Of a stretch of 64,000 nucleotides of DNA, positions 46,732 to 58,244 are shown piece by piece. The notes under the pieces were generated by a model. The model did not search any database and was not told where the DNA came from. It worked only from the letters and a program-made list of their open reading frames with translations. Position numbers and translations under genes: made by a program. Numbering within the stretch: the stretch's first letter is position 1; each line of letters starts with the position of its first letter. Origin of the DNA: Nocardia arizonensis (lineage in GTDB: Bacteria; Actinomycetota; Actinomycetes; Mycobacteriales; Mycobacteriaceae); assembly GCF_001310275.1 (NCBI RefSeq), contig NZ_LGYZ01000047.1, positions 1 to 64,000 on the forward strand, written 5' to 3'.

Positions 46732-47156
46732 ATGCCAGAAGCCAACGGCCCCTTGTTGATCAAGAACACCGGCAGTCCAGATGAGCTCGTAGCGCTGCTG
46801 GAGTGGTTTCGGCGCGAGGATGCCCTGCGTGGGCGAGTGCGTGTGCTTCCCGAACAGATCGGCGATGGGAGGACGGAGGACCTGTCGGGCGCACTACTGG
46901 TGGCGGTTGGTGCGGGAGATGCCGCAGCCGCAGGATCGATCGCTACTGCGATTATCGGGTTGTTCGTAGCTCGCCGGAGCGAGAAGACCCACGATGAATC
47001 AAGCTCGCTGAGGACGGAACTGTAGAGGTTGCTGTCGGCCCAATTGGCAGTGGTTGGGATCCGGCGTATCCCGGCCCCCGCGTCAGGCGCTATCCGGTGC
47101 GTTCAGCCTTTTCGGCTCCATCCCCTGCGACCTCGATTCTCTTCGAAAACGAGTAG
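46732..47156 (+). pseudogene. EACC1 (effector-associated constant component 1), frameshifted
   Basis: The first 85 or so codons read as an EACC1 domain: SPDELVALLEWFRREDALRG, RVRVLPEQIGD, LSGALLVAVGAGDAAAAGSI and ATAIIGLFVARRSEKT. The frame then stops after 97 codons, but from 46998 the frame two bases on continues with the expected C-terminus, IKLAEDGTVEVAVGPI then GWDPAYPGPRV, to a TAG at 47156. So the gene has an indel between about 46981 and 46998. EACC1 proteins are constant partners of variable effectors (often caspase- or trypsin-like) in actinobacterial conflict systems. The usual downstream effector gene is absent: the transposon end begins 104 bp later. Confidence 0.65.
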
Positions 47157-47259
47157 CTGGGTACTCGCGCCAACCGGGAAAGGCCCAGGAAGGCTGGTGA
47201 GCGACTGCATAGCCCCACATGAAAGGAAGACTGGGAGAGATCTTCGCGAAATCCAGCGG

Positions 47260-47312
47260 TGTTTCTTACTTTCGTCGCGGCGTGGTGGCGGATTCTCACG
47301 TATGTGACGGGG
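47260..47312 (+). repeat. Putative left end of the Tn7-like transposon
   Basis: TGTTTCTTACTTTCGTCGCG then GCGTGGTGGCGGATTCTCAC and GTATGTGACGGGG lies directly before the tnsA gene. It begins with TGT, as Tn7-like ends do. It matches the solo copy at 40825, and its GTGGCGGATT occurs inverted (AATCCGCCAC) at the end of tniQ at 52233. Confidence 0.55.
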
Positions 47313-47347
47313 GGAGAGATGATGTCGCGGTGCGAGAGACAGGACAG

Positions 47348-48139
47348 ATGGGTTGTGCCGCCGGGGATTTCGAGGCGGTGTTCGTGACCGGGACTGGTGA
47401 GGAGCGGCGGGTGTCGTGGGATCGGCTTCCGGGGTTGGTGCAGGAGTTGGGGCGGCCTGTGCGGTCGTTTGTGTCGTATCGGGGGCGGCGGAGCTATCCG
47501 GGCTGGTATTGGTCGGCGACGATGGGGCGTCATGTCGGGTTCGAGTCGTGGGTGGAGCGGGATCATTTGGTGGCGTTGGACTTCGACGCTTCGGTGGCCG
47601 ATATCGTGTCGCAGCCGTTTTGGCTGGTGTGGAGGCCGGAGCGGGGTAGGCCGCGTCGTCATGCCCCGGACTTCCTGGTGCGTTCGGCCGATGGCGCGGT
47701 TCTGGTGCTGGACTCGCGGCCGCTGGAGCTGATCGGCGAGCGTGATCGTGAGGCGTTCGAGGCCACCGGCCGGGCGTGTGCGGCGCTGGATTGGCGTTAC
47801 GCGGTGTGGGATCGGCTGCGGGGGCCGTTGGTCGCCAATCAGCGCTGGTTGGCCGGGTATCGGCATCCGCGGTGCATGAACACCGAGGTCGCTGAGGGAT
47901 TGGTGCGGGTGTTCAACCGGCCGATGCCGTTATTGGAGGGTGCGGAGCTGGTTGGTGACCCGTTGGGCACGCTGCCGGTGCTGTATCACCTGATGTGGAA
48001 GCAGCTGCTCGTGGCGGATCTGGCGGTGGCTCTGTCGCAACGCACGATCGTGCGGACCGCGCATCATGCGGGGGATTTGGCGGAAGTGGCGGATCTGGCG
48101 GCGGAGTTGGCGGAAGTGGCGGCGGGTGATCGTCGGTGA
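47348..48139 (+). CDS. tnsA: TnsA-like heteromeric transposase endonuclease subunit
   Basis: A 263-residue TnsA-type nuclease, which in Tn7-like elements cuts the 5' ends so that the element moves by cut-and-paste. The restriction-endonuclease-like core is visible: GRHVGFESWVERDHLVALDF (catalytic Glu), RHAPDFLVRSADGAVLVLDS (catalytic Asp in APDF and the next acidic strand) near residues 60-125; the usual Gln/Asp-x-Lys position reads LDSRP. Start uncertain: ATG 47348 chosen, GTG 47330 possible. The stop overlaps the tnsB start (GTGA). The only one of the four genes without an obvious lesion. Confidence 0.75.
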   Translation: MGCAAGDFEAVFVTGTGEERRVSWDRLPGLVQELGRPVRSFVSYRGRRSYPGWYWSATMGRHVGFESWVERDHLVALDFDASVADIVSQPFWLVWRPERGRPRRHAPDFLVRSADGAVLVLDSRPLELIGERDREAFEATGRACAALDWRYAVWDRLRGPLVANQRWLAGYRHPRCMNTEVAEGLVRVFNRPMPLLEGAELVGDPLGTLPVLYHLMWKQLLVADLAVALSQRTIVRTAHHAGDLAEVADLAAELAEVAAGDRR

Positions 48140-50205
48140 ATTCCGATCGCAATGTGCTGAGGATTGGTGACCGGGTGGTTTTCGCCGGGGCGTGTCACAC
48201 GGTGGTGGCGTTCACTGGCACGACGCTGCGGTTGCTGGCCGACTCCGGACAGGCCACGGTCGTCGCTTTGGGGTATCTGCTGGCGGCCGAGGATTTCGAG
48301 TTGATCGGCGCGGGCGCGGTGGCGCGGGTGGATCCGGTGGGACTGTTGGACTCCCTGCCCGATCATGTGTTGGAGGCGGCTCGGGAGTGGGAGCGGCATC
48401 TGGTCGAAATCGACACAGGTCTGCCACCGAACGCCGGCGCCGACACGCGGCCGCGCCCGGATTACGACCCGGCGACGCGCACGGTCACCCAGCGGTGCAA
48501 GGCCAAGGCCGCAGAGTTGACCGCAGCCGGGTCGAAGACCAGTTTCCGCACGGTGGAGCGGATGCGAGCCCGCTATCGTGACCAGGGCTTGTGGGGGCTG
48601 GTCGACACCCGCCACACCAGAGGGGCGCGACCGAACGCCGCAGTCGACGAGCGGGTGGTGGAGGCCGCGCGGACGGTGATCGCCGCGCAGACGCATACCT
48701 CGACGGGCACCCGGTCACGGGCGATCCGGCAGATCCGTGAGTTATTGGACGACCAGTACGGCCCCGGGGTCGTGGTCTTGCCGTCGCAGGCCACCTGCTA
48801 TCGGCTGCTGGAGGCGTTGTCCAAGGGCCACCACACGTTCGGGGCGGCCACCAGCAGGCGCACGACGGCGTTCTACACCGCCACCACGGCAGCGCGGCCG
48901 GGTGAGCAGGTACAGATCGACGCGACGCCGTTGGATGTGATGGCGGTGATGGACGACGGGGTGATCGGCCGCGCCGAATTGGTTCTGTCGATCGACATCG
49001 CCACCCGCACGCTCTGCGCGGGGGTGCTGCGTCCGGTGGGCGCGAAGGCGGTCGACGCGGCGCTGCTGCTGGCGCGCACGATGGTGCTTTAACCAATGCG
49101 GCCGGGCTGGGACAAAGCCTTGGCCATGTCCGCGACCCGTATTCCGCATCAGCGGTTGCTCGCTCTGGATGCCCGGTTGGCGATGGCGGCCGCGCGGCCA
49201 GTGATCGTGCCGGACACCGTGGTCATCGACCACGGCAAAGTGTTCGTGTCGGAGGTGTTCCTACGCGCCGCGGACACTCTCGGCATCTCGGTCCAGCCGA
49301 CCCGCAAGCACACACCAACCGACAAGCAGATCATCGAGCGCACGTTCGGCTCGATCAACACCCTGTTCTGCCAGCACGTCGCCGGATACACCGGCCGCGA
49401 TGTCGCCCACCGCGGAACCGATGTCGCCGACCGGGCCGTATGGTCGCTGGCCGAACTCCAGGATCTGTTCGACGAGTGGGTTCTCTGCTGGCAGAACCGG
49501 CCCCACGAGGGCCTCCGGCACCCTTTGAACCCCGACCGGGCCGTCTCCCCCAATGACGCCTACGCCGCGTTGGTAGCGGCCGCGGGTTACATCCCGGTGT
49601 CACTGACCGGCGAGGACTACATCGAGTTGCTTCCCGCGGACTGGAGGACGATCACCGATACCGGCGTCCAGATCGAATACCGCACCTACAACAGCCCCGA
49701 ACTGCGGGTTTGGGCCGGGGTGAACTCCGGGGTCGCCAGCAAGGACCAGAGGTGGGAGGTGCACTACGACCCCTATGACGTCTCGCGGATCTGGGTACGC
49801 AATCACCACGGTCAGGGCTGGATGACAGTGCCGTGGACCCACCACGCGGTGGTGGGACAGCCGTTCGCGGACTTCACCTGGCGGGCCTCACGCAAGATCG
49901 CCGCGCAGCGCGGCGTCGATGACACCAACGAAATGGCCGTCGCGGTCATCCTGGCAGCACTGCTACGCCGCGCCGCGACCGGCCCCGGCGCTGACCGGGT
50001 GCTGGCACGAACGCTGTCGGCCCGCGAGATGACCAACCACCTGCCCGAGGAGTTGAACACGCCGGTTCCGGCTGCGTTGCCTGCCGCACACGGCGACGTC
50101 GAAGATGCCGACGATCCGGCCGATCAGGCCGACGTGGTGGCTGCGGATGTGGTGCCGTTCGGAATGTTCGACCCGTTCGCCGAGGACCTGGGAGGCCGCT
50201 GGTGA
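48136..50205 (+). pseudogene. tnsB: TnsB-like DDE transposase with in-frame stop
   Basis: Reads through as about 690 codons in one frame, interrupted once by TAA at 49090-49092. Before the stop: N-terminal DNA-binding helices, then the first catalytic Asp in QVQIDATPLDVMAVMDDGVI. After it: PMRPGWDKALAMSATRIPHQ, the second Asp in VIDHGKVFVSEVF and the Glu in TPTDKQIIERTFGSINTLF, then a Mu-C-type domain. The triad is therefore split over two products. Since both sides are in the same frame and fully family-like, a single point mutation (or sequence error) explains it. Confidence 0.8.
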
Positions 50206-51242
50206 CTCTCACCCCGGCCGAACCCGAGATCCGCCACCCGCTGTCGACCAAACTGGGGTGATTCTCGTTCGCCGCGCAGATACCGCCCGAGCCGCCGCGA
50301 CTGCTGCCCACCACGGACTTCACACGCCTGGACGGTCTCGAGCGCGAGTTCTACAACGAGGCCCGCCAGGACTACCACTCCTCGCTGCTGCTGGTCGCCA
50401 CCCCGGACATCCGCCGGATCATCCACCACGGCACGAAACTGGTGATCAACAACCGCGGCAAGCAACTGGGCCGCCGCGGGCTACTGGTGTCCGGCGCCAG
50501 CGGAACCAGCAAATCCACCTCGATCACTCAGCTGGGCAAGAGATTTCAGATCGATCTGGAACGACGCTATCCCCCCGACCCCGACCGCATCCCGGTCGTC
50601 TACATCGAGATCCCTCCTGACGCCCACCCAAAAGCACTGGCCCAGGAAATGGCGGCGTTCCTCGGGCTGCCGGTGGGCAGAACCGACAACCCGCAAGCCG
50701 TCGCCCACAACGTCGCCGAAGTGATGCGCCGAGGCCGCACGGGCATGGTCCTCGTCGATGAGATCCACCGGTTGGACCTGACGACCAAGAACGGCAGGAA
50801 TATCGCTGACCAGCTGAAATGGTTCTTCGACCACGTCGGAGCAACGTTCGTCTATGCCGGACTCGACCTTGAGGAATCCAACCTGTTCTCCGGCGTCCGC
50901 GGCCGCCAGATACTCGGCCGGTTCATCCCGATCAAGACCGGCGCCTTCAGCTATCGCACCGACGCCGACAAACAGGACTGGGCCAAGCTCGTCGCCACCA
51001 TGGAACACGCACTGCGCCTATACCGGCACAAACCGGGAACCCTCATCGAGCAGGCACCCTATCTGCACGCCCGCACCGGCGGCATGATCGGCAGCCTGGA
51101 CCAACTCGTCTACGAGGCCGCCAACGACGCCATCAGCGATAGCACCGAGCGGATCACCAAGAAACACCTCGACGCGGTCCTGCTCGACGGTGCCGCGATC
51201 GCCCAGTTCCAACCCCATGGCCGACGCGGGAGCGGGCGATGA
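50202..51242 (+). pseudogene. tnsC: TnsC/TniB-like AAA+ regulator with early in-frame stop
   Basis: Starts at the GTG overlapping the tnsB stop. Codon 20 is TGA (50259-50261) in the context PLSTKLG-stop-FSFAAQ, probably a former TGG. The frame then stays open to 51242: Walker A reads GASGTSKST near residue 105, where the family has GASGTGKST, so the Gly before Lys is Ser. Walker B is GMVLVDEIHRLDL. Re-initiation at ATG 50442 would give a 266-residue product that keeps the AAA core from the P-loop on. TnsC bridges transposase and TniQ. Confidence 0.75.
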
Positions 51243-52251
51243 AGCGATGGCAATACCCCGCCGCACGCCTACCATTCCGCATTCGGCCAGTCCGCGGAGA
51301 AACATTGGTGTCTTTCATCTTCCGACTTGCCGATGCCAACGCCCTGGCCCGCCCGACACTACTGCTGCGAGCCCTGGGCGAACCCCGCGGCGCACTACCG
51401 ACAGCGTCCTGGATCAACGCCTACGAGATCACACTCAACACAGCTGCCGCGCACAGGTTGGAAACCTTCACCGGCGTCCCGATCGCCAGACTTCGCACAG
51501 CACTTCCTGCACTGGTCACGACCAGCACCGGCCCTGATCCGAATACCCCAACCTTCCACGGACATCGCTCCGTCCGGCTACGTGACCACTGCCAGGAATG
51601 CGTCGCGCGCCTGCCAGGACACCCCCGGATCAGAGTGCACGACAAACTGCCCCCGAGATCTGCCGACAACACCGCCGATGGGTCCGAACCACACACGCCA
51701 GACCCACCAGATCGACCTGTCCGGCACCCCGGCCCTCCTCAAGGCCCACCGCCGCCTCAAGCGGCTATGTTCCGGCCACCGGTGACCGGGACTGGACGAT
51801 GGAACAACTCACAGCCGCCGAATACGTTGCACACCAATGGTTCCGATACCGCACCAACACCAAATACCGGCACCTGCACACACGTTGGGACCAGCGAGCC
51901 GCCGCAATAACAACCCCCGCCCCGCCACCAGGGCTGCTCGTGCTGCCCGAGGCCGTCACCATCGCCACAACGCTCTGCGACCTCGAATGGCGCCGATATA
52001 TCGCGATGGCCGAAACCGACCTCAACCTGCACCAGTTCTACCAGCTCATCGCCCGCCGACTCGGACAACCACCCGAGTTCGCCCGTCGAATCACCTGGTC
52101 CCACCACGACGACCCCCTCAAACAATGGGTCACCGCCCAACGCAAACGGCACCAGCCAACCCGACATGAATACTGGCGCCGCGTCCGCAGCTACCCCTAC
52201 AGCGCCGACCTCCAAACCGCCCTACTCCCGACAATCCGCCACTTCAAGTGA
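51239..52251 (+). pseudogene. tniQ: TniQ-family target-selection protein, frameshifted
   Basis: The N-terminal TniQ region is intact in the first frame: RIRPVRGETLVSFIFRLADA near residue 15 and the first zinc-ligand region DHCQECVARLPG. Near 51650 the reading breaks: ICRQHRRWV continues in a second frame, GPNHTRQTHQIDLSGTPALL in a third, and DWTMEQLTAAEYVAHQWF back in the second, running to 52251. At least three indels within 140 bp, one in a run of five C. The C-terminal domain resumes without further lesions. Confidence 0.72.
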
Positions 52252-52355
52252 GAAAGGATGACCAATGACAACCCCACCCCAACTGGCGCACCGCAGGTCA
52301 ACCCCAACACCCCCGCCACATCAAAAGCGAACTGACACCGCACCCGGCGTGCAGA

Positions 52356-52520
52356 ATGGACGGCGTGTCCAGCGACGTCATGGTGATCGTTCTGCTCGCC
52401 CTCTCCGGATTCCTCCTTGGCGGGGCGTACTCGCTGTGGAAGACCGCCCGGCCGCTCGCCATCGCGCTGGGAGTCGCGGGTCTGCTCGCGGCGGGCGGCG
52501 CGATCGCCTGGCTGCTCTAG
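52356..52520 (+). CDS. Small hydrophobic membrane protein
   Basis: A 54-residue protein with two membrane helices: VMVIVLLALSGFLLGGAYSL, a short basic turn KTARP and LAIALGVAGLLAAGGAIAWL. Codon use is fully core-like and third positions are GC-rich. It ends 3 bp into the convergent cyclase gene. Function unknown; it marks the return to core genome right of the island. Confidence 0.6.
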   Translation: MDGVSSDVMVIVLLALSGFLLGGAYSLWKTARPLAIALGVAGLLAAGGAIAWLL

Positions 52521-53440
52521 GCGCGAGCCAGGCGGAAGATTCGCAGATCCTCGGGCACGCCGCTGAGCGGGGGCGCGAAAAAGCTGCGGCGATAGGGTTT
52601 GGCACTGAGACCGAGGTCGGCGAGGGTATCCGGGCCGAGCGCGTCGAGGGTGGACTTCGAGAGCATGGTGTTGCCATTGCCTCCCGCCTCCATCACCCGC
52701 GCCGCGATGGTCACATCGACCCCGAGCCAGTCGCCGCCGATCTCGCGCGGCGAACCGGTGTGCAGCCCCATCCGCATACGCGGCCGATAGCCGCTCACCT
52801 TGACCTGTTCCAGATTCTGCTTGGCCCGCACCGCGGCCCGGACCGCGCTGTCGGCCGAGGTGAACACGGCCATCACCCCGTCGCCCATGCGTTTGACGAC
52901 ATGCCCGCCACGCTCGGCGATGGGCGGCTCGATGGCCTTGGCCACCCCGCGCAGCAGTTCCAAGGTCGCCTCATCCCCCGCGGTGAGCGACCAACTGGAG
53001 AATGCGACCAGGTCGGTGAACAGTACAGTTACCTCTTGGCTACCTTTACCGCGACCGACCCGCTCCAGCATCGCCTGCCACACCTGCAATGCGCCGAACC
53101 CGATCTCGCGCGCCGCACTCGGTGTGTCGCCGACGAGTTTGTCCGCGGCGCGCGCCACCGCGCGCGGCCCGCCCGGACCCGAAACCGACAGTGGATCACC
53201 GAAAGCCGGATCGCCGGGCAACTGTTCGCGCGCCTTGCGCAGCGCGTCGATGAGATCGGGGCGCTGATTGGCCGCATTCATCAACGCGGACAACTGACCG
53301 CGGCGAAACCCCTGGCCGGAGCGTCGACTTCGCGATGACCGCCCCGAAGAACCGGACGGAATCGCCGCCTCGGGCGGAACGGCGCCGCCCTCCCCCGTCT
53401 CAGGACCGGACGCGCCACCGCCGGAAGGTGTTTCGCTCAC
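52517..53440 (-). CDS. Class III adenylate/guanylate cyclase
   Basis: A 307-residue soluble cyclase. After a Gly/Ser/Pro-rich disordered N-terminus (to about 55) comes a helical domain resembling the pH-sensing/HAMP-less regulatory region of mycobacterial cyclases, then the catalytic domain at about 155-300: VLFTDLVAFSSW (first metal Asp), HVVKRMGDGVMAVF (second metal Asp), and VDVTIAARVMEAG at the transition-state Asn/Arg position, where Asn appears to be replaced but Arg kept. Product (cAMP or cGMP) cannot be assigned. GTG start at 53440. Confidence 0.83.
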   Translation of the reverse strand: MSETPSGGGASGPETGEGGAVPPEAAIPSGSSGRSSRSRRSGQGFRRGQLSALMNAANQRPDLIDALRKAREQLPGDPAFGDPLSVSGPGGPRAVARAADKLVGDTPSAAREIGFGALQVWQAMLERVGRGKGSQEVTVLFTDLVAFSSWSLTAGDEATLELLRGVAKAIEPPIAERGGHVVKRMGDGVMAVFTSADSAVRAAVRAKQNLEQVKVSGYRPRMRMGLHTGSPREIGGDWLGVDVTIAARVMEAGGNGNTMLSKSTLDALGPDTLADLGLSAKPYRRSFFAPPLSGVPEDLRIFRLARA

Positions 53441-53618
53441 GGACCGAGCGTAGCTCAGCGCGCCGAGACACGGCAGACTACCGATAAGCACCATCGGACA
53501 CCTCCGCGACGAATGCCGGCGAACACGTCGTTGAGGCCGCCGATGGGATACGTGCAGATTGCTGCCAAAATGCTACCGCTTGGTAGAAGCGGAGGCGGTC
53601 TACCGTCCCACAGTTACC

Positions 53619-53710
53619 GTTCGCGGCCGTCTCGCGTCCGAGGGGCCGCGACAATGCGACGAAGTCGCGAGTCGCGGCCCCTCAGACGCGAGACACAAAG
53701 GGCCGCGAAC
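53619..53710. repeat. Nested hairpin repeat, copy D (diverged)
   Basis: A fourth copy, over 52 kb from the others, same orientation. Outer arms are identical; inner arms read GTCTCGCGTCCGAGGGGCCG and CGGCCCCTCAGACGCGAGAC, where copies A-C have GAGCGG/CCGCTC. Both arms changed together so pairing is kept. The apex GCGAC-GAA-GTCGC and the satellite GGCGCC-GAA-GGCGCC downstream are also perfectly paired. It lies between the cyclase start and the ABC permease stop. Confidence 0.75.
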
Positions 53711-53738
53711 CCGCGGCGCCGAAGGCGCCGCCGATATC

Positions 53739-54554
53739 TCAAGCGTCGCGGCGATTGACCACGAACAGCGCGGCACCGAACACGATCGCGACGAACGCGG
53801 CGAAGTAGAGCAGTCCGCCCCACGCGCCCCAGTGCCACGGCAGGTCGGCATTGGTCGTGTCGAGGAAGCGGCCCGCGTTCTGGAAGGGCAGGAATACCTG
53901 GATCTGACGGCCGCGCTCACCGAACGCGCCCACGATCGGCTCGATCAGCACCGGCCACACGATCAGCAGCGACAGCGCACCCGCCGACTGGCGGATCAGC
54001 GCGCCGACACCCACGGACAGGAACACCACCAGCGCCACGAACAACGGGACGGCGTAGAAGACCTTGTTGTCGCCGTCGGCCAGGCTCAGGAACTGGCCCG
54101 CGTCACTGCCCGCCATGAGCTTGAAGATCAGAAAGCTGAGCAGGGTCAGCACCGCCGACAGCGCGGCCGCGGCCACACTGATCAGACCGGCCTTGGCGAG
54201 CAGCACCGAGGTGCGGTTGGGCAGTGCCAGGAAGGTCGCCTTGATCGTGCCGAAGCGGTATTCGCTGGTCACCGCCAGCGCCGCGAGGATCATGACGAGG
54301 ATGTAGCCCAGGCCCGGGAAACCGGAGGCGATGCCGGTGATGCCGAGTCCGGCGATGGAATTGCGCGGGTAGGGATCGGTGGTGGCCGTCTCCTTGCCCG
54401 CGGCGACATCGGAGTTGTACTGTTCGACGCCCAACTTGATCACCAGGGCGAACAGTGCCGCGATGCCGAGGACGGACACGATCATCAATACCGTGCACCA
54501 GATCGGTGACCTGGTGGAGGTCAGTTTGATCCGTTCCGCTGCCAATACGCCCAT
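53739..54554 (-). CDS. ABC-2 type transporter permease
   Basis: A 271-residue membrane protein with six hydrophobic segments (SVLGIAALFALVIKLGV; LGYILVMILAALAVTSEYRFG; LISVAAAALSAVLTLLSFLI; LFVALVVFLSVGVGALI; FVAIVFGAALFVVN). AVTSEYRFGTIKATFLALPN is the characteristic loop of ABC-2 permeases. It pairs with the ATPase gene, with which it overlaps by one base (TGATG). Substrate unknown. Confidence 0.85.
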   Translation of the reverse strand: MGVLAAERIKLTSTRSPIWCTVLMIVSVLGIAALFALVIKLGVEQYNSDVAAGKETATTDPYPRNSIAGLGITGIASGFPGLGYILVMILAALAVTSEYRFGTIKATFLALPNRTSVLLAKAGLISVAAAALSAVLTLLSFLIFKLMAGSDAGQFLSLADGDNKVFYAVPLFVALVVFLSVGVGALIRQSAGALSLLIVWPVLIEPIVGAFGERGRQIQVFLPFQNAGRFLDTTNADLPWHWGAWGGLLYFAAFVAIVFGAALFVVNRRDA

Positions 54555-55528
54555 CAGAGCGCACCTCCCATAGCCGTGTACGTGACGGGTCCGTCCGGTC
54601 CGGGCGCGTCGAAGGACGCGCCGTGGTACTCCACCGCACCGCCGGTCATGCGCATGAACGCCTCCTCCAGCGACGCGCGCTGCGGGGACAGTTCGAACAG
54701 CGTGATGTCGTTCGCGCCGGCGAGCTTGCCGACCTCGTCGGTGGTGGTGTTCGCGACCAGCAGCGACGGCCCTTCGGCGCTCTCGCCGACCTCGCGGATC
54801 GTCATACCGTTCGAGGTGAGCAGGCTGCGCAGCTGGTCGAGTTGCGGACTGCGCACCCGCACGGCCGTCTCCGAGGACTTCTCGATGAATTCCTTGGTGG
54901 TGGTGTCGGCGATGAGCTGGCCGCGGCCGATCACGATCAGGTGTTCGGCGGTCTGGGCCATCTCCGAGAGGAGGTGGCTCGACACCAGCACCGTGCGGCC
55001 CTCGGCGGCCAGCCGCTGCATGAACCGGCGGATCCACAGGATGCCCTCCGGATCGAGGCCGTTCACCGGCTCGTCGAACAGCAGCACCTCGGGGTCGCCG
55101 AGCAGCGCGCCCGCCAATCCGAGCCGCTGCGACATGCCGAGGGAGAATCCGCCCGCGGATTTGCCCGCCACCTCGGACAGCCCGACCAGCCGCAGCACCT
55201 CCTCGACCCGGGACTTCTCGATGCCGTTGGAGGCGGCCAGCCATTGCAGATGCGCCCGCGCCGAACGATTCGGATGCACCCACCGGGCATCCAGCAGCGC
55301 GCCGACCGTGCGCAGCGGATTCTCCAACTCGGTATACGGCTTGCCCTTGATCAGCGCGGTACCGGCGGTCGGCCGGTCCAGCCCCAGGATCATTCGCATG
55401 GTGGTCGATTTACCGGCGCCGTTGGGTCCGAGGAAACCCGTCACCAGTCCTGGTCGGACGGTGAAGGTGAGATCCCGAACCGCGACGGTCTGCCCATAGT
55501 GCTTGGTCAGGCCCCTCAGCTCGATCAT
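54554..55528 (-). CDS. ABC transporter ATP-binding protein (DrrA/NatA-like)
   Basis: A 324-residue ATPase: Walker A GPNGAGKSTT near residue 40, signature FSLGMSQRLGLAGAL near 135, Walker B VLLFDEPVNGLDPEG near 158 and VSSHLLSEMAQ. A C-terminal extension of about 90 residues is like that of DrrA-type drug exporters. ATG at 55528 (MIELRGLTKHYG). Works with the adjacent ABC-2 permease, probably in export. Confidence 0.9.
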   Translation of the reverse strand: MIELRGLTKHYGQTVAVRDLTFTVRPGLVTGFLGPNGAGKSTTMRMILGLDRPTAGTALIKGKPYTELENPLRTVGALLDARWVHPNRSARAHLQWLAASNGIEKSRVEEVLRLVGLSEVAGKSAGGFSLGMSQRLGLAGALLGDPEVLLFDEPVNGLDPEGILWIRRFMQRLAAEGRTVLVSSHLLSEMAQTAEHLIVIGRGQLIADTTTKEFIEKSSETAVRVRSPQLDQLRSLLTSNGMTIREVGESAEGPSLLVANTTTDEVGKLAGANDITLFELSPQRASLEEAFMRMTGGAVEYHGASFDAPGPDGPVTYTAMGGAL

Positions 55529-55697
55529 GGCCACCAGCATTGCCCAGATCCGCCGCCCGCGCGTCCCCACAAAGTGTTCTCTCCGGTCATCCTCAGGTAT
55601 GACAGTCGGACGCCCAGGTAGGCGACAGCGCGTCCGGGGATTTACGGAAGCTCGACCGGTCTTCGAGCACCGCGCGGGCGTCGATGCGGGGGCGCGT

Positions 55698-58244
<2,547 letters not shown>

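Larger units (their letters stand above)
47260..52256 (+). mobile_element. Tn7-like transposon with TnsA-TnsB-TnsC-TniQ, decayed
   Basis: Four consecutive genes encode the heteromeric transposition machinery, each overlapping the next by 4 bp: TnsA-like endonuclease, DDE transposase TnsB, AAA+ regulator TnsC and target-selector TniQ. Lesions: ochre codon at 49090 in tnsB, opal codon at 50259 plus an altered P-loop in tnsC, several frameshifts in tniQ. The left boundary is the repeat at 47260. The right boundary is tentatively at AATCCGCCACTTCAAGTGAG near 52233-52256, which is similar to the inverted left end. No target-site duplication was identified. Confidence 0.75.
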
